Part shown: positions 45,164 to 53,817 of the stretch, in pieces
Layout of the letters: every line of letters begins with the position of its first letter
How positions within the stretch are numbered: position 1 is the stretch's first letter
Assembly (NCBI GenBank): GCA_964389675.1
Contig: CAYMEV010000013.1
Coordinates: 38,512 to 102,511, forward strand
DNA: 64,000 nt
Origin: CAYMEV01 sp964389675 [NCBI: uncultured Candidatus Sumerlaeota bacterium]
Lineage (GTDB): Bacteria > CAYMEV01
Reading direction: 5' to 3'
Notes under the pieces: generated by a model
The model's database searches: none
What the model was told of the DNA's origin: nothing
What the model saw: only the letters and a program-made list of their open reading frames with translations
Position numbers and translations under genes: made by a program

Positions 45164-45258
45164 AATTTTATATCTTCCTTTCTGACCTGCATTTATTCTG
45201 TTACTATCATTTCCCGGACTGCTGATGCATAATTTTCTCCAGTATATACGGTCAATAA

Positions 45259-45280
45259 AGCTGGCTTATTAATGCCAGCT
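45259..45280. repeat. Inverted repeat, possible operator
   Basis: AGCTGGC (45259-45265), an 8-base spacer, and GCCAGCT (45274-45280): a perfect 7-base inverted repeat with centre AT-rich. It sits immediately upstream of the candidate -35 of the Omp85 gene and about 90 bases upstream of the ABC promoter. A terminator is less likely because no T-run follows. Confidence 0.5.
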
Positions 45281-45366
45281 AAATAAAACATATAAAATTA
45301 CTAAAAAAAAGTAAAAATGTTGCATTTATAAAAGGATCTATTTTTTGCCCGGCTGTTTTTATTATT

Positions 45367-45394
45367 TTGACATACCCGGTAATTAAATTAATAT
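45367..45394 (+). promoter_or_regulatory. Promoter of the tandem ABC-transporter operon
   Basis: TTGACA (45367-45372), 16-base spacer, TAATAT (45389-45394), then nine bases to ATG 45404. No ribosome site is present, so the first mRNA of the operon is probably leaderless. Confidence 0.6.
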
Positions 45395-45403
45395 TTTACT
45401 GTT

Positions 45404-46327
45404 ATGGAAACAGAGAACAAACCATTCCTGAAATTCAGGGATTATTCTGTCTATTACGGCAATTATCAGGCAGTAAAGAATTTTGACATAGAGATTGACG
45501 GAGGTATAATCGGCCTGCTTGGGCCGAATGGTGCAGGGAAGACGACCCTTATCAAGGGTATACTGGGCCTTCAGTCCAAAACGGAGGGTGAAATAGAGGT
45601 ATATTCAAGAAATATAAGGGATAAATCAATGAGAAGGAATATTGGGTATATGGCAGAGGATGATACTCTTATTACAGGGGTCAACGGAATAAACTTTACC
45701 GCATATATGGGACTTCTGGCTGGTATGCCCAGGGTAGAGGCTATCAAGAGAGCTCATGAGGTAATAGGCTATATAGGCTTAGGTGAGATAAGGTACAGAA
45801 ATGTCGATACATATTCAAAAGGCAATATGCAGAAGATCAAACTGGCAGCAGCTCTTGTCCACGACCCTGATTGTCTGTTCCTTGATGAGCCTACCAGTGG
45901 CCTGGATCCAAAAGGGCATTCGGAGATACTGGAACTGATAAGGGAATTCGGGCACCTGGGAAAGGATATTGTCATATCAAGCCATTTAATAGATGAGATA
46001 GAAAAGATATGCGATAAGATCGTCCTTATTCAGGATGGAACACTGAAGCGTTTTGAAAAGATAAAGAAACTGAAGCAGAAAGAGAACCTGATTTTTGAAA
46101 CAAGGATATATGGTGATGCTGAATATTTTGAAAAGGCGGTTTTTGACCTGCCTGGGGTACATATAATAAAAAAAAATAACAGCAGTTTTGTCTTAAGTAT
46201 TGAAAAGCCTGAAAATAAGCAGGAATTATTCAAAAAATGCATTGAAGGAGATATTGAGATAAGGCTGTTTGTCCCATCAGAGCACAGGCTTCAGGAAGTA
46301 ATCATGGATATTATTGACAATGGATGA
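45404..46327 (+). CDS. ABC transporter ATP-binding protein (first pair)
   Basis: A 307-residue ABC ATPase: Walker A 'GLLGPNGAGKTTLIKGI', a signature 'YSKGNMQKIKLAAAL' where the LSGGQ motif is replaced by SKGNM, Walker B 'DCLFLDEPTSGLDP', and a switch His in 'IVISSHLIDEIEKI'. The C-terminal ~90 residues are an accessory domain. With the following permease it forms an ABC-2-type exporter; the substrate is unknown. Starts without a ribosome site behind a strong promoter. Confidence 0.93.
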   Translation: METENKPFLKFRDYSVYYGNYQAVKNFDIEIDGGIIGLLGPNGAGKTTLIKGILGLQSKTEGEIEVYSRNIRDKSMRRNIGYMAEDDTLITGVNGINFTAYMGLLAGMPRVEAIKRAHEVIGYIGLGEIRYRNVDTYSKGNMQKIKLAAALVHDPDCLFLDEPTSGLDPKGHSEILELIREFGHLGKDIVISSHLIDEIEKICDKIVLIQDGTLKRFEKIKKLKQKENLIFETRIYGDAEYFEKAVFDLPGVHIIKKNNSSFVLSIEKPENKQELFKKCIEGDIEIRLFVPSEHRLQEVIMDIIDNG

Positions 46328-47231
46328 CCAGAACAGGGCATATTTGAGATTGAACAGGTATTCTGCCTGGAACAAGCTTTTTGTTGAAAGAAGGTTTTCT
46401 TTCATGCCTGTCATAGAGTTTCATCTTAAAAGATCCCTCAGGAAAAAACTGTGCAAATACCTGCTTTTTGTATGCATAGTGATCACGCTATTCTTCCTTG
46501 TTACTATTGTCTTTGACCAGATAAAGGATTCTGAACTTGCAAAAACAGGTTCAGTGTCAGCAATGATTGATATGCTAAAAGAAATCAATTTCATGGCTTT
46601 CGGCAATACCCTTTTTTATAATTATATATATTCCCTTTTGTTTATCTGGTTCCTGCTTTTTGTGATATCAAGCAGTGAGATAATATCAATGGATAGAAAG
46701 CTTAATGCAACCGTTCTCTATCTCACAAAACCGCTGAGCATAAATGATTATATTGCAGGCAAAATGCTGTCAATCGTTATATTTATATTTGCAGCGGGGT
46801 TTTTGCCGATAGTATTGATGTATATTGTGAAGCTGATTGTATCTCAGGATTTCAGCATCATTGCAGGGCATTTTATCCTCCTTGTAAAGCTGCTGCTGTT
46901 CTTTTCCGTCTATTCCCTGTTTATTTCATCCATAATAATGCTGATCTCAGCAATAATGAAATCATCCAGAATGGTTATAATTGTAATTTTTGCCTTATAT
47001 TTTATATCAGGCATTTTTTCAAGCATTATCGGTGCTGTTGGCAAAACAACAGGGATATTTCCCCCGGAATATGCACAGCTGGTTTCCGTAAATGGTCTTA
47101 TACAGTCACTGCTTAAAGGCCTTATAAAGAATGAGGAGCTGATCCTGGGCATGTTCTCCTTTTTTATAATGATAGGGTTTTCTTTGTTATTTCTTGCTGT
47201 CATAAGGATTATTGTAAAAAGGTCTATATAA
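46320..47231 (+). CDS. ABC-2-type transporter permease (first pair)
   Basis: About 303 residues from ATG 46320, overlapping the ATPase stop by 8 bases; another candidate is ATG 46404 ('MPVIEFHLKRSL'), which would drop 28 residues of unknown value and has AAGG ten bases upstream. Six hydrophobic helices are spread over the protein, in the layout of ABC-2 permeases ('SSEIISMDRKLNATVLYLTKPLSINDYIAGKML', shown in part as 'LTKPLSINDYIAGKML'). It is the membrane partner of the preceding ATPase. The next ATPase gene starts directly after its stop. Confidence 0.8.
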   Translation: MDDQNRAYLRLNRYSAWNKLFVERRFSFMPVIEFHLKRSLRKKLCKYLLFVCIVITLFFLVTIVFDQIKDSELAKTGSVSAMIDMLKEINFMAFGNTLFYNYIYSLLFIWFLLFVISSSEIISMDRKLNATVLYLTKPLSINDYIAGKMLSIVIFIFAAGFLPIVLMYIVKLIVSQDFSIIAGHFILLVKLLLFFSVYSLFISSIIMLISAIMKSSRMVIIVIFALYFISGIFSSIIGAVGKTTGIFPPEYAQLVSVNGLIQSLLKGLIKNEELILGMFSFFIMIGFSLLFLAVIRIIVKRSI

Positions 47232-48158
47232 ATGATCATTTTTAAAAATGTTACTAAATGGTATGGTGATGTAATAGGGATCATGTCAGTGGATTTCACG
47301 ATAGACAGGGGCCTTTATGGCCTCCTGGGGCCTAATGGAGCAGGAAAATCAACGATAATGAAGCTGATACTGGGCCTTCTAAAGCCTAATCAGGGCAGAA
47401 TTGAAGTGGCAGGCGAAAACCCTTCCACTTTCAGGCTTAATAAGGGCAAAATAGGTTATGTCCCTGAGATTGACCCTTTTTACTCAAACGAAAAATGCCT
47501 CGATATTGTAAAAAGATATGCAAAATATTATGATATCCCTGAAGTCAAACTCCGAGAGAGGCTTGCATTTATGGAGAAAATCATAGAGGTCGGGGATTTT
47601 ATGAATAAGAAGATCAGTAATTGCTCCAAAGGCATGAGGCAAAGGCTTAAGGTATTTATAGCCCTTCTGCATGACCCTCGTATACTTGTCCTCGATGAAC
47701 CTTTCAACGGGCTGGATCCCATTTCAAGAACAAAGATAGCACGGTATCTGAGTTCAATAGCACTGGACAGAACAATAATCATATCAAGCCATATACTGTC
47801 AGAGGTTGAATCTCTTACCGATAATATAATCCTGATTAATAACGGCAATATCTTTGCTACAGGCAGCATCCTTGATATCAGGGAGAAGATGGATAATATA
47901 CCCAGAAAAATTTTTCTTGTTGCAGACAATATAGACAAGCTTACCATGAGAATTATAAATATGGATGAGATAAGCGGTATTGAGATTGATAAGGAAAAGC
48001 AGGGTATAAGGATATTTTCAACAAAACCCTCGATGATTTACAGAGAGATTATGAGGGCCCAGTCTGAAGATCTGATTGATATAAGATACCTTTTCGGGGA
48101 AGATGAGGACCTGGAATCAGTTTTTTCATATATTACGGACAAGAGGTCATTGAAATGA
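47232..48158 (+). CDS. ABC transporter ATP-binding protein (second pair)
   Basis: A 308-residue ABC ATPase: Walker A 'GLLGPNGAGKSTIMKLI', 'GYVPEIDPFYSNEKC' around the Q-loop region, signature 'NCSKGMRQRLKVFIAL' (SKGMR in place of LSGGQ), Walker B 'RILVLDEPFNGLDP', and 'TIIISSHILSEVESL'. It is similar to the first ATPase and begins right after the first permease stop. The downstream permease overlaps its end by 4 bases. Confidence 0.93.
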   Translation: MIIFKNVTKWYGDVIGIMSVDFTIDRGLYGLLGPNGAGKSTIMKLILGLLKPNQGRIEVAGENPSTFRLNKGKIGYVPEIDPFYSNEKCLDIVKRYAKYYDIPEVKLRERLAFMEKIIEVGDFMNKKISNCSKGMRQRLKVFIALLHDPRILVLDEPFNGLDPISRTKIARYLSSIALDRTIIISSHILSEVESLTDNIILINNGNIFATGSILDIREKMDNIPRKIFLVADNIDKLTMRIINMDEISGIEIDKEKQGIRIFSTKPSMIYREIMRAQSEDLIDIRYLFGEDEDLESVFSYITDKRSLK

Positions 48159-48910
48159 GATTCAATCAGTTAATTGCCGTTGAGATAAAAAGAAGGCTTA
48201 AAAGATCTCTAATCAGATTCATGCTATCTCTAATGCTTCTCCCAGTCCTGTTTGCAATAATAGGGCTGATAATCAGGATCTCAGCCAGTTTATCATTCAA
48301 TACATGGGATATTCTGCCAATCCTGTACCCGCTTTATTTTTTAATCACTATTCTTGTTTCTGTGGGGACTGTAAAGGAGGATATTGATGACAATTCATAT
48401 GTTTTTATAAATATCCTCCCTTTTTCAAAGCATATGTATTATACTGTAAGGCTTTTAAGCAGTTATATACTGGTATTTGCATCATTTTCAATATCACTGC
48501 TGCTCTTTTACATCATTTCTTTCATATCTGCATCAGGTATGTTATCAGAACTTGAATCATTTTTTGATTATCTGATCGGTTTTGCTTTTGGACTGCTGGC
48601 ATACTGCTGTGTATTTTCGTTTTTCGGTACAGCTTTCAGAAAAGCAACAATCTACTCAATAATTTACCTGTTTTTCTGGGAGGGTATATTTGGATATGCA
48701 TTCTTTTTTCTTGAGAAACTCACAGTTATATTCTATATGAGGAATCTTCTCCCTTTTACTCAGGCAACAGGGTTTAAGAGCTTTTTCCTGATGAAGCAGG
48801 ATATAATTTCTGATGTTCATGCCATAGCCGGATTACTTGTTTTTTCCGTTATTTTCTATCTTGCCGGATTGTATGTCTTTATAAAGAAGGGCTATATAAC
48901 AGGAGAATAA
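48155..48910 (+). CDS. ABC-2-type transporter permease (second pair)
   Basis: A 251-residue protein with about six hydrophobic helices and the 'DDNSYVFINILPFSKHMYYTVRLLSSYIL'-type cytoplasmic loop of ABC-2 permeases (partial quote: 'NILPFSKHMYYTVRLL'). ATGA overlap with the second ATPase gene shows they belong together. It ends the operon; 18 bases separate it from the convergent gene at 48929, with no terminator. Confidence 0.8.
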   Translation: MRFNQLIAVEIKRRLKRSLIRFMLSLMLLPVLFAIIGLIIRISASLSFNTWDILPILYPLYFLITILVSVGTVKEDIDDNSYVFINILPFSKHMYYTVRLLSSYILVFASFSISLLLFYIISFISASGMLSELESFFDYLIGFAFGLLAYCCVFSFFGTAFRKATIYSIIYLFFWEGIFGYAFFFLEKLTVIFYMRNLLPFTQATGFKSFFLMKQDIISDVHAIAGLLVFSVIFYLAGLYVFIKKGYITGE

Positions 48911-48928
48911 CAGGCTTTTCGGTAAGAA

Positions 48929-49744
48929 CTACCCCTCTTCTGCACCCTTATAGCTGAATGAGGATGTAAGGCTTTTTAAGTCAAGATTCTTAATGTCAAG
49001 CGTAATCTCTTTGGTTATGATTGTGTTGATGAAAAGCTCTATAAGTTTCATATACTCATTTGTAGCCCGTTTTTTGCATGGGACATGAAAACCCAGGTTT
49101 AGCGTCTTCATTGCAGCCTCTTTCTTTGTTATATCCCTTATGGCTGTTGTATCGCTGCTTGTGCTGAAGAGAAGAGCCAAAACAGGCGCATTGATATTAT
49201 AGGTCTTGTTTTTCAAATCAGAATTAAAGGGAGTGGAATAAGCGATAAATTTCTCTCCGCTGTTTTTAACAAGGACAAGACTGTCAGAAAGAAGGCTCTT
49301 CTTGTCTATAAGGTCAGCAAGCTGTTGCCTGACATCAAGCCAGCTCCCTGTAACTATGAAAGACATCTGGTTTTCTATGAATCCAAGTCCGTGTATGAGT
49401 ATTGAATCTTCAAGCAGGGCGATCATGCCCATTATTGTCCTGAGGAAATTATCAAAGGTTATCGGGTGAAGGAAAACTCTGGCTTTGATCGTGCTTCTGG
49501 CCAGATCATAATATCCCTTATAAAAATTTGTATAAAATTTAATGATGTTCTTTTCAATTGATGTTTCCAGCTTATCTGACTTATTCTCGATCTGAGGAAG
49601 TTCTTCAACAAAAATATTGTATCTCGGCAGTTTTGCCGCAAAGAAATTGTCATACCTCTGGTGAAAATACTTAAAAAAGGCAGCATTATTAAAGGTAAGT
49701 GCTATCGGTATTCCGCCAATTTCTATTACACCGCTTACAATCAT
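48929..49744 (-). CDS. HprK/PEPCK-like protein with degenerate P-loop
   Basis: A 271-residue protein with the order of HprK-like proteins: 'SILIHGLGFIENQMSFIVTG' type lead (about 114-133; usually 'LHASGV...G.A.LFxGxSGxGKST'), then 'LLSDSLVLVKNSGEKFIAYSTPF' (about 151-173; usually 'LSDD..xI....G....yGTPF'), shown in part. The P-loop position reads 'GSWLDVRQ' (133-140), with no Gly-Lys-Ser/Thr, so ATP binding and phosphotransfer are doubtful. The first 110 residues and last 80 are unrecognised. Possibly a catalytically dead regulator. It starts at ATG 49744, seven bases after a -10 box and with no ribosome site. Confidence 0.5.
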   Translation of the reverse strand: MIVSGVIEIGGIPIALTFNNAAFFKYFHQRYDNFFAAKLPRYNIFVEELPQIENKSDKLETSIEKNIIKFYTNFYKGYYDLARSTIKARVFLHPITFDNFLRTIMGMIALLEDSILIHGLGFIENQMSFIVTGSWLDVRQQLADLIDKKSLLSDSLVLVKNSGEKFIAYSTPFNSDLKNKTYNINAPVLALLFSTSSDTTAIRDITKKEAAMKTLNLGFHVPCKKRATNEYMKLIELFINTIITKEITLDIKNLDLKSLTSSFSYKGAEEG

Positions 49745-49751
49745 AGCCTAA

Positions 49752-49779
49752 ATCTTAAGTACTTGATTATATAAGTCAA
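49752..49779 (-). promoter_or_regulatory. Promoter of the HprK-like gene
   Basis: On the minus strand TTGACT (49779-49774), 16-base spacer, TAAGAT (49757-49752), then seven bases to ATG 49744. No ribosome site, consistent with a leaderless message. Confidence 0.55.
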
Positions 49780-49794
49780 TAAAAAACTTATACA

Positions 49795-50604
49795 TTATGA
49801 TTGCTTTGTCAGGATGTATACATTTGGCTCATAAGGTTTCTCATAAAATTCAAAGCCAAGGCTTAAAAGGAAATCTACAAGCCCGGAACTTTCTTCCGGT
49901 ATCATTATTTCATAGTATCTGCCTTTGCCTGCAATATATGAAAATGCCTTCATGTAGAAGGAAAAGGCCTCTTTTGAGAATTTCAGAGGCATGAATATCT
50001 GGTCGCTAATATTTTTTATTGCATAAAATTTATAGATTCCTGCCTTATGGAATGTGGAATTTTTGATTATCCATTCTAATCCTTCAGCAGAATTTTTAAT
50101 AAATTTCCAGCCATAGGGAATATACTCCCTGAAAACCTTAAAATCATCATCAACAGGTTTCCAGGATGCAGGAGGGGATAAATCTGTTCCTGCTTTCCGG
50201 TTCAGGCAGAAAAACCTCTCTTTTATTCTGAAACCATTTCTGGATGCTATACTGAGGCTCTGGGCATTCTTGTAATATGTTGCAAATTCGATGTACTTTC
50301 CCTTGCCTTCGCTTATACATTGAAATGCTTTATCCATAATAAAGCCATTTAATATATTCCCTATTTTTCTGCCCTGGTAATCAGGATGAACTCTAAGACC
50401 TTCAAGCCATATTGTTTTTTCAGGAAGGATTGTAAGTTTGACAGTTCCTATAACCCTGTCATTATCCAAAGCTGCATAGAATCCCCCTTCTTTTACCCAT
50501 CTGGCAAAAACACTGCTCAGATAATCAGAGCCCTCCCAGGTAATCCTTGATATTTCATCAATATATCCTTTATCATTCAGAGTGCATTTGCGTATTTTTA
50601 TCAT
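49795..50604 (-). CDS. GNAT-family N-acetyltransferase
   Basis: About 269 residues from ATG 50604 ('MIKIRKCTLNDKG'), chosen over ATG 50613 because AGGA lies eight bases upstream of it. Acetyl-CoA binding is seen in 'LRVHPDYQGRKIGNILNGF' (about 75-93), with 'NAQSLSIASRNGFRIKERFFCL' following. The C-terminal half may be a second, degenerate acetyltransferase-like region ('ISDQIFMPLKFSKEAFSFY', 'LVDFLLSLGFEFYEKP'). It follows the M16 protease gene by about 30 bases. Substrate unknown. Confidence 0.8.
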   Translation of the reverse strand: MIKIRKCTLNDKGYIDEISRITWEGSDYLSSVFARWVKEGGFYAALDNDRVIGTVKLTILPEKTIWLEGLRVHPDYQGRKIGNILNGFIMDKAFQCISEGKGKYIEFATYYKNAQSLSIASRNGFRIKERFFCLNRKAGTDLSPPASWKPVDDDFKVFREYIPYGWKFIKNSAEGLEWIIKNSTFHKAGIYKFYAIKNISDQIFMPLKFSKEAFSFYMKAFSYIAGKGRYYEIMIPEESSGLVDFLLSLGFEFYEKPYEPNVYILTKQS

Positions 50605-50634
50605 GCTATCCATCCTGCAGGAAATATTTTATAA

Positions 50635-53553
50635 TCAGATTGATATCAACCTGCTGAACATCTCCTTGTTTGCAGTTATCTTTGAGCTGGATCCGATTAT
50701 GCATTTATATGAATTCCGGAGAGATTCCCTGATATATGGTGCAAGAGCTACAATATCCTCTGGTTTTGTAGAAAGGATCTCTTCAACCGTTTTCTGCTTA
50801 AAAGCAATGCTCTTTCCTGAAATCAGGTCATTCCTGGCAAGTATTCCCCTGGTGTCTGGATTGAGTAATGGATCGAAACTCGAATAAGCTCCTATAATGA
50901 ACTGCAGGAAAAGCTCATCACCAGCACTGAAATTTTCGAGATCATCAGGAAGATTATTATATGCCAGGTATGTCTCTTTTACATTTGGATCCCTGTAGCT
51001 TCCAAGCAGAAAATCACCTGTAGAGGAATCAATGGAAAAAGCGCTTCCATAAGCGCCACCTATAAGTCTTATATGTTTATAGAGATAATCCCGTGCTATA
51101 TATTTCGAAAGGACTTCCAGGCATCCGTGATATTTCAGGCCTGTTTTGTACAGATTAGCACCTGCATAGGCAAAAACTACCTCTGCAGGAGTAAGAAATG
51201 CCTCGTTTGCTTCAAGAGGCTTAAAATTCTTTTTTTTGTATTGAAAATCCTTATCATCCATGGAATCCAGTAGTGTATCAATATTGTCCATGAAAAGGGA
51301 TGCATTATTCTCCTCGCATATTATATTAATAAGAAGGTTTTTCCTGTTAAACAGCTTTTCTTTTATCCGGAGGAAGCTGGCCTTGAGAGATTCTTTTCTG
51401 TCAGCGTAATTATTCCTTATATCTTTAAGGTAATCAAATGCGGAATAGCCATATACAGATTCAGCAAGCCTGCCTTTTTCACCAAGATAAGCCCTGAGCC
51501 TGAGAGAAGGGACTTCATCCCCCTCGGAAAGAATTTCCTGCTCTGTTCTGATAAATATCTTATCTATAATATCCTTGATTCTATTTTCATCGTCAAAGGT
51601 AGTACCTGACAGAATATCAGCCATAAGTTCAATGCTTTTGTTAACAAATCCTGCAGTAGTGCTGAATTTCACCCAGAAATATGTTTTCAGTTTTTCCGGA
51701 TTGTCAAATTCGCTGAATACATCGAAATAAGATGATACATTTCCAGTATAGTTGGATTTCAGTATCGAAAGCTCCTCATGGCTCATGGTTCTTGTCCCGA
51801 GATCCGTAAGTACTTTACCGAAGAGCCTTAGAAGGTGAAGCTCGTTCTCATCGAGAGAATCTGCTGAAAAGCCAAGCTCAGCATATATTATCCCATTTGT
51901 ATACAGATCGCTTATGATCGTTGGTATTTCGTTTACTGAACCCACAGCTGGCTTATGGAATCTTATCTCCTTATCTATATCGCTGATTGTGAGCTTGGGA
52001 ATGATACTGAGCTCTTTATCAGTTATATTTGTCCCGGATTCTTTCCTCAGGTTCTCCGCTTCTTTGATATGCCTGTCAATATCTTCAGGAGAGAGGGAAA
52101 GCTTTATTTCCTCAAGCCTTTGCTCAAGCTTTTTATTTATCTTGGATGCTTTCTCCGGGTCGGGGACCAGGGTTATAATAGCTGTCCTGGGATTATTCAG
52201 GAGATACTGGTCTATGAGATTTTCAAGCAGCCTTCCGTTCAGGGCTTTTTCCTTAATTTTTTCCAGGATGGGTGACAGCTTAAGAAAATCAAATATATTA
52301 TCAAAATTGTGTATGCACGGGTGGAGAAGAAAGTATCCGTATTCCAGTCCCCTTAAGGATGTGGAGTTTCTTTCCCTTAGATCAAACTCAAAGCGGTTGA
52401 CCTCTGAGATTGTGAAAGATTTATCGAAACCCTTTTTTACTAATTTCTCCAGGGTTTTCCTGTAGATCTCCATGAAACTGTCCCTGTTCTCCCTTTCACT
52501 TCCTGAGAGGATGGTCAAAAAAACAGTATTATAGAAGTGTGTGCTGAAATATCCGCCAAAATCATTACATATCCTGGCTTTAATTATTTCCTCTTTGAGG
52601 GGAGATGCATTTGATTTGTGAAGCAGGTTGGAAAGAAGAGAAAATGCTATGGACAGTTCAAGGTCACTCATATCCGATATTATTGAGCCTATTTCTATGA
52701 ATGTTTTCTCCCTGGTCGATGAACTGGCATCTATGCTGTATGAATCTTCTGAATAAACAGGTTTTTGAATAAGCCTGCCCTTTTCAATTTCAATATTATA
52801 ATCTTTATAGTCAAAATCTGAAAGAAACCTGTCTATAAAGGCCAGTTCCTTTCCCAGTTCAGTATCCCCATAGACATAGATCATGCTGTTTGACGGATGG
52901 TAATACTTATGGTGATAATTGACAAACTGCTCATATGTAAGATCCGGTATTTCAAGAGGGTCACCGCCTGTATTGTAGGAATAGCTTGAACCCGGCATTA
53001 ATGCCTTGGCAAGATTGTTTGACAGAAGCTCATAGGGGTCTGAATAAGCTCCTTTCATCTCATTATACACTATACCATTGAGTTTCAGCGGTTCATTCCT
53101 GTCCTTTATATCAAAATACCAGCCTTCCCTTAAAAATGTATTCTTTGACAGAAGGGGATTCAGTACTGAATCCAGGTATATGTCCATTATATTAAAATAT
53201 TCCTTTTCATTTCTTGTTGAAAATGGGTACATTGTGCTGTCCAGGCCTGTGAATGCATTTAGGAATGTGTTCAGGCCTCCTTTTGCAATTTCTGAAAAAA
53301 CATCCTTAAGAGGGTATTTTCTTGATCCGGATAAGACAGAATGCTCAAGAATATGGGGTACGCCTGTAGAATCCCTTGAAAGGGTCTTGAAGCTTATGGA
53401 AAATGTCTTGTTATTGTCTTTATTCTTGATCGCAATAAGCCTGGCCTTTGTCTTTTCATGAATGAAATAAAATCCTTCGGATTTTATCTCCTTTATAAAT
53501 TCCCTGGTTTTTAAGACAAACCCGTTATAGGTCTCCTTTTCTTCATATATCAC
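50635..53553 (-). CDS. M16-family (insulinase/presequence-protease-like) zinc metalloprotease
   Basis: A 972-residue protein starting at GTG 53553 with AAGGAGA seven bases upstream. The inverted zinc motif is H67-I-L-E70-H71 ('GVPHILEHSVLSGSRKYPLKD'), with the distal metal Glu in 'GIVYNEMKGAYSDPYEL' (about residue 165). Four M16-type repeats would be expected in a protein of this size, as in presequence protease PreP and insulinase, which degrade short peptides inside a closed chamber. It has no signal peptide, so a cytoplasmic peptide-degrading role is likely. Confidence 0.93.
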   Translation of the reverse strand: MIYEEKETYNGFVLKTREFIKEIKSEGFYFIHEKTKARLIAIKNKDNNKTFSISFKTLSRDSTGVPHILEHSVLSGSRKYPLKDVFSEIAKGGLNTFLNAFTGLDSTMYPFSTRNEKEYFNIMDIYLDSVLNPLLSKNTFLREGWYFDIKDRNEPLKLNGIVYNEMKGAYSDPYELLSNNLAKALMPGSSYSYNTGGDPLEIPDLTYEQFVNYHHKYYHPSNSMIYVYGDTELGKELAFIDRFLSDFDYKDYNIEIEKGRLIQKPVYSEDSYSIDASSSTREKTFIEIGSIISDMSDLELSIAFSLLSNLLHKSNASPLKEEIIKARICNDFGGYFSTHFYNTVFLTILSGSERENRDSFMEIYRKTLEKLVKKGFDKSFTISEVNRFEFDLRERNSTSLRGLEYGYFLLHPCIHNFDNIFDFLKLSPILEKIKEKALNGRLLENLIDQYLLNNPRTAIITLVPDPEKASKINKKLEQRLEEIKLSLSPEDIDRHIKEAENLRKESGTNITDKELSIIPKLTISDIDKEIRFHKPAVGSVNEIPTIISDLYTNGIIYAELGFSADSLDENELHLLRLFGKVLTDLGTRTMSHEELSILKSNYTGNVSSYFDVFSEFDNPEKLKTYFWVKFSTTAGFVNKSIELMADILSGTTFDDENRIKDIIDKIFIRTEQEILSEGDEVPSLRLRAYLGEKGRLAESVYGYSAFDYLKDIRNNYADRKESLKASFLRIKEKLFNRKNLLINIICEENNASLFMDNIDTLLDSMDDKDFQYKKKNFKPLEANEAFLTPAEVVFAYAGANLYKTGLKYHGCLEVLSKYIARDYLYKHIRLIGGAYGSAFSIDSSTGDFLLGSYRDPNVKETYLAYNNLPDDLENFSAGDELFLQFIIGAYSSFDPLLNPDTRGILARNDLISGKSIAFKQKTVEEILSTKPEDIVALAPYIRESLRNSYKCIIGSSSKITANKEMFSRLISI

Positions 53554-53817
53554 TTTAAGTTCTCCTTATCCTTTAGATTTTTGCAGGCATAATCGATAAT
53601 ATAATAAAATTAGAATCTCAATCAAGGAAAGAATAGCTTCAAACCTGATTATTTTATAAGCTGCAATTCAGGAAATGGTAATGCTTCATTACGGATATGT
53701 CAAGATATAAGGAATTCTAAAAATCCTTGATTTTACAGTGCAAAATTAATATTCTTATTATTAGAAGAATAATGGAGCGAATGCAGATGAGCTTATTAAA
53801 AAAAGGCTTTGGCCTGT
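53554..53817. other. Leader and intergenic region before the NCS2 permease
   Basis: 264 bases. A promoter candidate is TTGATT (53727-53732), 17-base spacer, TATTCT (53750-53755). A 17-codon upstream reading frame starts at ATG 53772 and ends at 53825, overlapping the permease start. A small hairpin at about 53710-53725 is too short to call a terminator. No purine riboswitch core was recognised. Confidence 0.4.

Larger units (their letters stand above)
45164..45403. other. Divergent intergenic region between Omp85 gene and ABC operon
   Basis: 240 AT-rich bases. It holds the inverted repeat at 45259-45280, a minus-strand -35 (TTGACC, 45255-45250) for the Omp85 gene and the plus-strand promoter for the ABC operon (45367-45394). 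No tRNA or other RNA gene recognised. Confidence 0.5.

Noticed and set aside
53635-53672. Interleaved inverted repeats (AGCTT/AAGCT and CCTGA/TCAGG) resembling an H-type pseudoknot upstream of the permease
   Set aside because: The stems are only 5 bases, and the most likely promoter lies downstream, so this would not be in the mRNA leader.
53554-53817. Possible purine riboswitch before the NCS2 permease
   Set aside because: None of the conserved three-way-junction core is visible.
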